Positions 24,101 through 36,100 of a DNA stretch of 64,000 nucleotides are shown one piece after another. Under the pieces are notes generated by a model that saw only the letters and a program-made list of their open reading frames with translations, was not told where the DNA came from and ran no database searches. Within the stretch, counting starts at the first letter, position 1. The number at the start of each line of letters is the position of its first letter. Where the stretch lies: the NCBI GenBank assembly GCA_035772405.1, contig JAYKKM010000438.1, forward strand, positions 2,043,501 through 2,107,500, written 5' to 3'. The translations under genes and the position numbers were made by a program. Origin of the DNA: Chrysogorgia sp. JL179-B06. Lineage: Eukaryota > Cnidaria > Anthozoa > Scleralcyonacea > Chrysogorgiidae.

Positions 24101-27100
24101 CACGAGTAGGTTTATATTTATTTAGCAAATCAGTAATATAAACAGGCGCCTGGCCATGCAAAGCCTTGAAAGTAATCATTAGTATCTTAAATACAATCCT
24201 TGATCTCACCGGCAACCAGTGAAGATTACGGAGCACAGGGGAGATATGCTCCGATTTTTTATCCCCTGTTACAAGTCTTGCAGCTGTATTTTGAATTCGC
24301 TGTAACTTGCTCAATTCAGCTTCTTGTAAGCCATATAGGATGCTATTGCAGCTGTCAAGTTTTGATGTTATGAATGCATGCACCAACTTCTCACAGTCCT
24401 TTTTACTCAAATATTTCCTGATCTTGCCGATATTTCTGATAGCAAAAGTAGCCGATTTACAGATGTTATTTACATGAGTATTTAATTTTAGATGTCTATC
24501 TACAGCAACACCGAGATCACGTGCAACCGGAGCCGGTTGGATTTTCACATCATTGACACATATTTCTGGCATTGGTTCACAATGCATAAAACGTGATGAT
24601 AGATGGACAATCTCGGTTTTACTCGGATTGCATATAAGGCCATTCATAGTACACCAGTTGGTGATGTCCTTAATACATAACTCAAGTTTAGCTAGAGCAG
24701 CAGGTCGATCACATGGAGATTTTATAGGCATATACAGCTGTGTGTCATCAGCGTACATTATGCAATCAAGGCCATGGGCTTTGATCACATCTTGGCGCAA
24801 AGAAGAGTGAAAAGAGAAGTGGACCCAGTACAGAACCCTGAGGTACACCATATTGCAATGGTTTGTTTGAGGAATGCGTATTCTTCACCATAACTGACTG
24901 TACCCGATCAGAAAGGTATGAGTGATACCAGGCTAGTACAGTTCCACTAAACCCATAACGATGCTGAAGTCTCTCTAATAGAACGGTGTGGTCAATGGTG
25001 TCGAACGCAGATGATAAGTCCAACAGTACCAACACTACTTCCTGATTTTCATCAAGTGCATTAGGGATGTCATTGAAAACACGCAGAACTGCTGTCTCTG
25101 TGCTATGAAAGAGTCTATAAGCAGATTGCATTTTTCCAAGGAGGTTATTATCAATAAGATCGTCTGTTGTCTGTCTGGCAGCAATCCGCTCTAATGCTTT
25201 TGACAAGAAAGCCACGTTAGTAATAGGTCTATAGTTAGGGAATTGCTCTTTATCACTAGTAGGTTTTTTAACTCTTTCCCTACGGCTGAAAAACATCAAA
25301 AATTGAACGACCACGTTGTTCTATTGATATCTCTTGAAATAACCATAACTGTTGCGAAAGCTATACATTTTCTGGAAGCCCAATAAACCGGCTTTTACTT
25401 GTTCTTTTAAATTTCCCGAACAAAACACATTATGTTAATATAAATTAGCATTAATTATCATAAATCTGGTTGAAAAATTTACATTTTTCCAGAAAAGGCC
25501 ATCTTGCACGCCCGCATAGCATCTTGAAAACTCAAAATGCCACCAATCTCAGAGTTGTTTATGAAATCAAATCAAACTTGGCGTGTGCGTGGATTTTATG
25601 TTCCTGGCGCTTGTCGAATTTCAATTTTTAATCTTGCGTTACCGTGTGCCGTGTTTTTCGATTGACGACTTTGCGGGTCATCAGCGACCCATTTTAACTG
25701 CGCCCGTAGGGAAAGAGTTAATAGATGGGCAGATGAGACCTTTCTTAAGTGAAAGAGGAAACGACACGTGAAAGAGGAAACGTTAGTGTGAAAAACACAC
25801 TAACGGTAAAAACGGACGTAAAAATACAAATAATTATACGATAAACAACTTCCTTACCCTTAGACAGTTCTATCTTGAGATAAATCTGATATATACAATG
25901 TCTTTATGCTAAGTTTTGGAGCCTTTTCGATGATTTTTTTAGTTATAATAATATAGTCGCCATTTTGGAAAAAAATTCGTCATGTTTTAGAAACCATACA
26001 TCAAAATGATGATTCCAAGACAAAAACACCTTTTCAAGTATGATTTCTAGTGATGTGATAGTCACCGCGCTACGCGTCTCAGAGTTACTGGCCAGTCAGC
26101 CAATCAGAACTCGTTTAAGCTCAGACATTATACTAAGAGCGTCTGCTGAACGAGGGCGAAGTCCGAGTTGAATATCTGCTCATAGACAACGAGAGCGAGT
26201 TGTCTAATTGTTTTAGTATCAACCATAAACAACCTTTCTTTTACGTAAAAAAGTCTTACCAAACATTGTTACAAATTTTAAGATAGTTTTACCTTTTTGT
26301 TTTTAGAAGTCTCCCCATTCATAAACAATCGCTCACAAAAAACGAGATTGTAATTACTTTGCTTCAAATCCATAGGCATAAGCGAATTCATTTTCGTATT
26401 CGAAAATGTCAAACTGAACCATTTTCCATTACTTTCGGGCCAATGTTTTCATGATTTCATCACTCGTATATAAATTTTAGCGGACGGCATGTTTGGCCTA
26501 CAGTAGATCTCAGGTTTTGCTTGTAGCGTGAATATGTCGTGACTTCTGATTGGTCAGGAAGGAATATTCCAGTTATAAGAATGTTTGTGATTGGATAACG
26601 CTACTAGTTGTCTATCACCAATAGACCACTAGTAGCTCAGCCAATCAAAATGCCGAATTTGTAATAGACCACTATAGTTGGTTGATACTAACAGGCGATA
26701 GTTCAGCATCGGAGTCTTTAGATTTGCCATGATAGTGGAAATGACTAAGATTAATGGCAAATTGCTGTCCTGCAGAGGACAAAAACAGCAAATAAATAAA
26801 TTGGATGAAATGTTTAACGGTACTGACGTTTACATTGTTTATTTGGGTTCATTTAAACGACATAACTGGAGACAAAACACGTTTCAATATCTCGCTTGCT
26901 TAATTTCAGAAGTTCGTAATACGAGTAAACTTCACTGCTTAAAACTAATGTTCCTTTGACATTGTTCAATAATTTTACATCAACTGGGTAGAAATAGATT
27001 GTTTTAATACAGCACAAGATCATTTCTATTAATATATCAAAGTTTTGTTTGTTTTTATCTCTCTGGTTATTGTAAGACGTAAGTCAGTAAGTCTGTCAGT

Positions 27101-30100
27101 GTACAGAAATGGCTGGCCGACATTTGTTGTTAGCGATCAAAATATGCATTTATAGAATTGCTTTATGGTCAAGGACGTTTGTAGTTAAGAAACTTTAGTA
27201 GAAAAATATTTACTAAAACAATTAGTCAACTCGCCCTCGTTTTATATGAGTGATAGTTAACAACAAGTACATAGTCATCTGTTTGATGCTTACGCGGTAG
27301 TATGGATATGATCTACTGAGACTATTCAAGAATATTTGTTTGATGCTTACGGTAGCATGGATATGATCAACTGAGACTATAGAAAACATCTGGAAAGTAC
27401 TGTTGAATACACAAAATCTGTGCCCGAGTTCATCGTTATTCCACCTCGTGCAGTTTTCGGAAACCTTCGTTTTGACGTCACTAGTTGAACTGCGGTAGAT
27501 TTAGTAGTCTTGTGTTTATGGAAAAGATCCATTACCATGTCATTGTACTGTCGTATAATTTCAGATTAATGAGCTCGAGTAAAGCCGTTTTAAATTCTAT
27601 TTTGAGTTACGATATAATGCTGTGATCCAAAAACCACGCAAAGCCATCAATTACCTAGAAAATGAAATTGAACAAGTAAAAAAAGAAGCCTATCAATCAT
27701 CGGAGTTCCAAATAATACCCTGAAGAAATTGAGTGTGAGACGGAACTTGGCCACTAAACGTGAGCTAGAATGTATCATATCTGACAAACATCATCCGAGT
27801 CACAAATATTTCCAACCATATAACTAGAAATACGAATCCGAAATAATCCCCTTGCTCGCCTTTTCTACCACTAACCCCCCACCCCACCTCAAGAGTTTCT
27901 TTTCCCCCACCCATGGTCCCCAATGCCCAGACCGCGTATTTGTATTTGTAGTCTCTGTCGATAAGATTTTTAACGTTATCTCGGCCAATATTTACTCGAT
28001 TTCAGTTCTGAAAACAGATTTGGAATTACCGAGTCTAAATACATAACACGTCACTATTGTATTACGCAAACGTGTATACCCTTCGTAAAAACGGTTTATG
28101 TACTTAGAAATTAGTCGGCAATCAGCCAGCGGATAAGTTTAATGTAAGAAATAAGGGAAGATTTAATCTACCTATCTAATCTGCCTTTAATCAGGAACTG
28201 AGAAGCATAAGAACAGTTTTTTCCACGTGCCATACATCTCGTAAACGATTGAACATACTGTACAGTTCTTCTACCCAAATGAATATATTGTTTTACCAAT
28301 ATTTTATACCTATCAATATCTTGTTTTTTGTTACATATTTTTATAAACATAATTACACATTTTAGACTATATTTTTAAATTACTGTAAACACGATTTGTA
28401 TATTTGTATATTTTTGTATATAAACATAATTACACATTTTAGACTATATTTTTAAATTACTGGAAACACGATTTGTATATTTATTCTCAGAAATTGTAAA
28501 CAAAGCTCATTATTATTTAATCAATTCGCGAAAGACGGGGTGCCGTTTTTGCGAGTGTTACACAAGAAGAATTTGCCGTTTTATTACTGTATACGCCTAA
28601 ACATACGAAAGGTAGTTGATCTCAGCATAATTGACCTAGCTGTTTTCCTCTGCCCACAAATCCAGCATACGTATTTAATAATATATGTCTTTTGGGTTTT
28701 TTCCAGCTGCCGGCAATGCCTAAGATATATAGCGATGACTTGTGCGACATTATCAAATCGATGTTGGCCCAAGAACCTGAGAAACGACCCAGCGTGTCTA
28801 GATTGCTGAGACATTCCTTTATTAAGAAGCAAATAGCGTTATTTCTGGAGGGAACAAAAAATAGGTACGTATGTTTTGGCGTGATGTAATACGGGATATC
28901 GTTATCATCAGTGATATATACGAGCCAGCGTGAGACATTGCATTGAGGAAGGTTTTTTGATGTTCCCAGTGACTACTGGAAGTGTCCATAGAAAATGAGC
29001 TGCCGAAGCTAACTAATGCTTGGTTATATAAATATTATATGTTCTGTCGCTTTTTGTAAAGCGAGTTTCAGTGCTACTGTTTTGATTTGGCAAGTACAGT
29101 GGATAATATTAACATTTGAGGTTAATTTGTTCTGTTCCAAGCCTCTAAATAACTAATGAAAATGCGCCGGTCATTGTTACTGGTAAGAAACGACGTTTGC
29201 CTGTCAAGCAGTATGTTTGTCGATCAAAAACAAGCATATCCCCACCTGTGCAATGGCCCAGAATTACCAATGGTTATAAATTGTAGGATTCTAGAACTCA
29301 ACACAACACCAACCCTAACCCTAACACCCGGCTTAAGTATCTTCCTAACCCTAACCCCCCGGCTATATTTTTCCCATCGCTATCCGCCACTCAACCTCTC
29401 CCCTTGGCGCGTGCGTAAATTATAGATATATCAACGTGAGACGTAATGCTTATGGAATTCAAAAGATGTGACTCAAAAGCGCCTTCCTATTTTCAAGAAC
29501 TACCCTAACCTAACCAAAAATAAAGACCAGACAAAAACAGAAAGGTCCTTTTCAGCAGTGATGGATTTACAGGGGGTTCGGGGGGTGCACAACCCCTGGC
29601 CTTGGCCAATGGGAATTGCCTTGTCAAATCCAATTTGTTTGGATTTGGCAAGGCAATTGTCAAGCAAAAATAAAATTACAATGGTTAGACAATTCAAATT
29701 GCAAGCTAGTCTTCAATCTTCAGTACATACTACAGACTAGTGCCTTGCTGGAGTGGGATGCGACGCGCGTGTCCACCGTCCCCTGCCGTAACTCCCTCAG
29801 CGGCGCTCCATCCTGCCTCGGTCCCGCCCCACACCGTAGGCCTGATCTTACTTCGCTCGCTCAGCACTTCGTTCGCTGCCCCCCCCCCCATTTTTATTAT
29901 AGGGTGTTTTGCTCCCTCTTGTTATGACTGGGGGTAAACAAAAAATAATCCAAAAAATAATCCATGAATTTTAATAACCTGGACATCAAAATAAGAAACC
30001 TGATCACTCTCTACCTAAATTCAATAATTTACTAAAGAAACTATGTTATGTCAGTGTGATGTCATATGATGTCATATTATGTGATGTCATATTATGTGAT

Positions 30101-33100
30101 GTCATGTCAGAGTGACTATCTTGTTTTTAGACAAAGGAAAACGTCTAAAGTAAAAGAAGCGCAAGGACCCGCTAACGTACCTGTCGGCGGGCCTGAAGCA
30201 AGCTCAAAGTCCGACTCTGGCTACGGTGGTATGGATTCGCGAGAAAAAAACCCGCCAGTGATTGTTACACCGTTGAATGAAAGAGAGCCTGGAATCGAGG
30301 GAGGCCCAGTCCGCCACGGCGGCGATCAAGACGCGGAGTCAAAAGCTCGCATAGAATCTGAATCGAACAGGGAAAGCCGAAGCAGAAACCGCCGTGAAAC
30401 GTCGGCGTCGAGTCAGTCACGACAAGTTGCGAAACATGAACAGTCCAAGGATGGACACACTTCACAAGATAGGAAAAAAGAGAAACGTCCGACGTCGGAA
30501 GGCGACGGTGATACGAACACTGAATCGTCTGCTGATCGTCAGGTACGATGAAAAATGGCCGTCCTTGATGTTGTTTAGTTGCTGTTGAGAAGAATCGTTT
30601 TCAAAGAGTATCGAGTATAAGTAACTGAAATATAGTAGTTTAATAATAATCTTCAACTACCGTCTGTATAATCTTCACCATCTGACAATGCTTATAGCTG
30701 TATATAGGCATTCTACACCACACTCCAACACCGTCCGACAAGCATTTGACAAAGCTGACCATATGGCACCTTCTGATCAATTTTCACCATCTGACAAAGC
30801 TTCCCGTATAACCATATGACACCATCCGACAAACATCTGTCAAACTGAACCATCTGACCATCATCTGACCATCACCCACAATCTGACAACAGTTGTCTGT
30901 ATTCGACATTACTCCAACGTAGCGAAATACATAAGAACTGCCGTAACTAAAACGCTAGCCTGCTTTTCATTCAAAAAGGCGTGTGTGTGATCGTAAACAT
31001 TGTTTATTAGCTCGATGCACAGTGAGTCGCGTTCAACTCGGATGGATTTTACTACATCCCGGGCGTTCTTTGTCAGCGCCGCAAGCAATCGACTTCTGGG
31101 TCATCCTTTTATTAGTATTAAGATTAGCATTAGAAAACTATTAGGCGGAGGGGTTAGGGTTAGGATCGAAGCTGTTTTGGGGTTAGCTGTTCATGATGTA
31201 TTTCATCATACAGGCATGTCCGATCGTATGTTAGCAGTACAATCTCTCATTTCGTCCCACCTCTCGTGGATACTAAAAAAGATCGTCCCGAGGACGATTG
31301 CTTGCGGGCGCTGACAAAGAACGCCCGGAATGTAGTAAAACACAACTCGAATCTAGATTTATAAATATTTCGCGTGCAAAAGTTCGAAAAATCGTGCATA
31401 AATAAAATTCGCCTATAAGGCCCTGCTAAATTTCGAAAATAGTCGCAATTGAATTCCTAGTTACTTTAGTCTCCTTTCCTTGTCCAGAAATCGTCGAGAC
31501 CACGACCGTTACCAAAACCTCCAAGTCAAGCCATGGCAGAACACAGTCCTAACCCGGATGTGAAGATCCCGCGGGAACGAAGACGCTTTAAAGTGTCCAA
31601 ACAAGTGGATGATGTCGGCGGCGTTGCCCAGGCAACAAATGATTCAAAGAATAGGTAAGGCAGTATCATGAAGTATTTCGGCCTTCTTAACGACTTATTA
31701 TGATTCCCCCATGGAATTACAAAGCCGTTAAAGTTTTCAAATGTATACAATACAAACTCGGTGTAATTCGAGTGTCGTTGCCAAGCTATTTTGAATCTAT
31801 GAAATACTTAATGTTACGCTATGATCAAATTGTTGGTTTCTACATTTTTATATTTGTAAAGAGTATGGCCTTCTTATTTTACTTCTCAAATTTCGAGTGA
31901 TTACGAACATGAGAAATCTTTTCTACTGTATTTATACGAGATTACGAGGCCGCCATTACTCGTACATGTTCCGGAAGTGACGTCAACGTTTCAAAGCAAA
32001 AGTACCCATGACTTATCGTCATATGAATATAAAGACTTCTTTGCGAAACCATTGTTTAGAATTCTCGACATTAGTAAAATGATATATGGAGAACCACAGA
32101 AGCAATCAAGACAGCACCGGATAACCTGGATAACATCAAGGGAATCGAGGTGGGAGGGTTAGGAAGACACTTAAGGCGGGGGGTTAGGGTTAGAAAACTC
32201 ATTAGGTGGGGGGTTAGGGTTAGGATCTAAGTTGTTTTGGGGTTAGCGGTTATTTCATGACGATTATATACCTCGATTCATTTGGTGATGGAGTAACATG
32301 AAAGGTTAACCACAGCACCAATCTTGCTACGCTGCTGAGTCATCGACGTCACGCATTCGCTGGCTCGTTAAGAACAAGCTACATTGCAACGTGTATTTGT
32401 TGCTTACTGTATATCACAACGTGTCAAAAACAGAGTCTATCACAACTTTTGTTGATGCAACGATCAGGCAAGGTACTAAACCGTGTCGATGATATCAAGT
32501 ACCTTGGTTCGTGGATCATGGACTCTGCCAAGAAATTCCTGATACGAAAAGCGCTAGCCGGGACGGCTTGCAGTAAAATGGACAAAATATGGCGCAGTAA
32601 CCTGTGGAACCATAGATAATGGAAGTGGATTGGAAACTTAAAACGATGTTTCAAAACCGGAAATGTTTTCACAACTTTCTATGGTAATTATACTCTTATA
32701 AGCGGCTGATGGAGCAATTGATGGTCCCACATGGCTAGGATAAGTTATTGCTGAATTTAAACAATGATATATAAGTAACATTACTTAAGTTCAGTAGTGT
32801 CTGATTGTAGCTAGGGCCCACCTGTTAGGTGCATTAACTGCTTTAATAGTATAATTACCATAGCAAGTTGTGCAAACTTTGTTAACGATTTCGTTAAGTT
32901 TTCTAGTTCCCCTTACATTATATATGGTGAAACGAATCCTCATGTATGGTTCTGAAACTTGGACCCTTAAAACAAAAGAACTAAGTAAATTAGACGGGTG
33001 CTATACCAACCTCCGGCGAAGAATCCAAAATATCTCATGGAAACAGCATTTCACTCTTCAACAAATATGTGGCGAGCTATCGCCTATTTCGTAGTGCCTT

Positions 33101-36100
33101 GCCAAACGAAGAGCACAATTTGCTGGACATTCGTATGAGAGAGCTAATGAGAAAATTATATCTGACCTTTTCCTATGGAAACCGTCAAAGGGACGCTGAC
33201 TAACATACACCGATATCATATTCAGGGACACAGGAATAGAAATTCAAGATCATTCAATGGTAATACCTGACCACGAAGTCTGGAAAACTTTTTATCTTCC
33301 ATCTCGGCCAGGGTCACAAGATGATGATGAAGAACAAGCTTTGAGCAATGGTGGACAATGTTTCGGAAATTTTAGAGCTTAAATTTCTTGTGATAGGTCA
33401 TTTGTTGTTTATCTGTTTTGGCAAATGTGACATATATTAACCTTTAGTATAAATACACAGGTGATTATACACGCTGATTAGTCAAGCTTCTTCGGATTAT
33501 TTCACGATAATCACCTACAGCGTTTAGGCAAAATGGCTGTCAGCCGATTTGTCAGTGTGACAGAATGAGGAAGTAACCAATTTTAAAGAAAATGCTATTC
33601 CAAAAAGATCACCTGTATATTACTAAAATAATTATTCACCTCAGTGTCAGTGAATAGTGCATTGGATATTTAAATATCCACCACTATTCACCTCCACTTT
33701 GGTGAATAATTGTTAAATAATTATATATTTCATGATAACAAAAGGCAGGAATCAATGTCTCATATTTCGTATCAGGGGCACTTTAAGATATAGAAATGGC
33801 GGCTTTTGTTAACAATTAATTCGTTTGCGTCTTGGCGATGAAAATGTTTTTTGGGGTTTTTTTTTTTTCCGAAATTTTACTATTGTTATTATGTTCTCAA
33901 AATTACAGGTAAAACATTTTGTTGTGTTGGTAAATTGTTTAAATTTATATTCGGGTATATGAAGTGAAAAATAAGTTCGGTAGAAATTAACTCTCTTATT
34001 TGAAAGAACATTTGAATTTATAAAGATTGACCCTGCGTTATTTAGATTCACCCATTCCGCACGTAATCAATAAATTATTGGCATTATTTTAGGATTGTAA
34101 CCAATAAGTTATTGGATTATAATACGTTATGATTGTAAGCGCATGCGTGTAACAGTCAATTACTAGTCCCACATTCATAGTCTCTCTCACTAGTCTACTA
34201 ATTTAGGACCCCAAGTAGGGGAGTGGATGTGCTGCCGTTAGCGACGGAGAAAATACGGCCGGGGGGTTAGGTTTAGAAAACTCGCTAGCCGGGGGGTTAG
34301 GACCTTTGTAGTTTTGGGGTTGGTTACAATCCAATACATTATTGGTTACAATGCTAAAATAATGCCAATAATTTATTGGTTACAACGTGCGGAACGGCTT
34401 TCAGATTTGTTTTCTGTGTAAATAACACCACTGACCACTGCATGCATACGTCACACTGTAATGCTGTATAATGACTTATGGGGAATGTTGTTTGTCTTTG
34501 AGAATATTCAATTCAATTACTCAAAACATTCCCTGTTTAGTGTCGTGGGATACATATACGTGCACATGCACAGTTTCAATTGTTTTAGTTTGATAATAAC
34601 CTCAATTATATTCCTGATTATACTAAAGTCATTATATAGTGTTATGTATCCAGTGGTGTCGTGTGCATAGCAAACAAATTTCTATATCTCAAGCGCGAAG
34701 TGAGTTGTAGGAGAGCTGTAAATGCCTGTCTTTATAATTCGAAAGGTTTTTTTCAAATAAGAGAGTTTCTTCTGAACTTTTTTCATTTCATATGCCTTTA
34801 ACATTCGTCAAAAACGACCACGTATCACGTCAGATATAGTAGCCAATCAGAGCGTATGTTTTTACTCACATTGTATAATTTCATTTTAGTGCTGAATCTC
34901 CAGAATTAAAGCCGAAAGTAAGTTGATCTCAAATAAATAGAGGATAGCGCAGAGATACGGATTTTCAATCTTCCTGCCATCTCTCCTCCGCTTTAGGCTT
35001 TTATCACTATATTTTGTATATATCAATATAAATATATCAATTGTAATATAAATATATCAATTGAGAATTTGTATATATCAATATAAATATATCAATTGTG
35101 AATATTGCGCTAGATGATAAGTAAGGAAATATGAAAATCCGCTGAAATTGAGAACGCGGGCGAAGAACAAAAAAGGGGGAAAGCGGGCGAGAAGAAGGGG
35201 AGAGGAGGAGAGAGGAAAGGGGGGGGGGGGGAGGAGAAGAAAAAAGCTTTTCCTCTCTCGCCCGCTTTCCCCCTTTTTTTTCTTAGCCCGCGTTCTCAAT
35301 TTCAGCGGATATTCTTATTTCCTTACTTATCATCTTGCGCAATATTCACAATTGATATATTTATATTGATATATACAAATTCACAATTGATATATTTATA
35401 TTACAATTGATATATTTATATTGATATATACAAAATATAGTGATAAAAGCCTGTGCGGAGGAGAGAGTGAGCGCTACATAAAACTTTAAACATAACATTT
35501 TAACTTTAATATAAAACTATAATAACTTTTATAATAACTCTAATATAAAACTGTAACGTAAAATGTTATCATAAAACTCTGATATAAAGCTCTAACATTA
35601 AAGGTTAGGACACACGAACGAGTCGACGAATTGTGGGGGCACTTTGCGGGGACATTTCTGTTGAGGTCACACGAGGAGACATGTCAGAGAATGAAAAGGA
35701 AAATAAAATAACGTTCTTTGATTGGTTTATTTTAATTTTGTCGCAGGGACTAGTTGCTGTTTATACGATTGGACAATATATTGTCTCAGCCTCGTACCCA
35801 GCTTTTCACCGCCTCGCCGGAGCGAAAACCTTTGTAGACGCTGGTCACGTGAACTGCTAAACTTTTATGTTAGTTTAGGGAGGGATGACAAAGTGTTTGT
35901 TGACGTTAGTCAAGATATGACAGGCCACTTCTTTGGTCATTTATTTCTTTCGAACGCGATTATTCATATTGGATGATTCATATTGGAATATATGTCGATT
36001 AATGTTATATCAACTGGCGACTTTTCCAACGCTTGTCGCCTTTGTCACAGCGTTGGCGATGCAAAATTTTCAAAAAAATTATTTAACCGTAGAAATACGG

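Larger units (their letters stand above)
31808..33786. mobile_element. TTAA-type element split by LINE and other insertions (intron 9)
   Basis: Left part 31808-32040 and right part about 33310-33786 match the two halves of the intact copy at 39344-39887 (tttgtaaagagyatggyyttctta..., tttgagcaatggygg...). The right end is ggggcactttaa. The middle is filled by telomere-like repeats (32145-32245) and a family A LINE. Confidence 0.7.

Noticed and set aside
26729..26959. 76-codon frame as a gene
   Set aside because: It starts in a dispersed repeat and shows no known motif, splice context or homologue that I can name.
30066..30130. Frame [15 protein letters not shown] ahead of exon 8
   Set aside because: It is intronic gatgtcatattatgt tandem sequence; the acceptor at 30130 matches the phase of exon 7.
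35078..35369. Two similar Lys/Arg-rich frames on opposite strands
   Set aside because: They are mirror images created by the palindrome 34981-35464.
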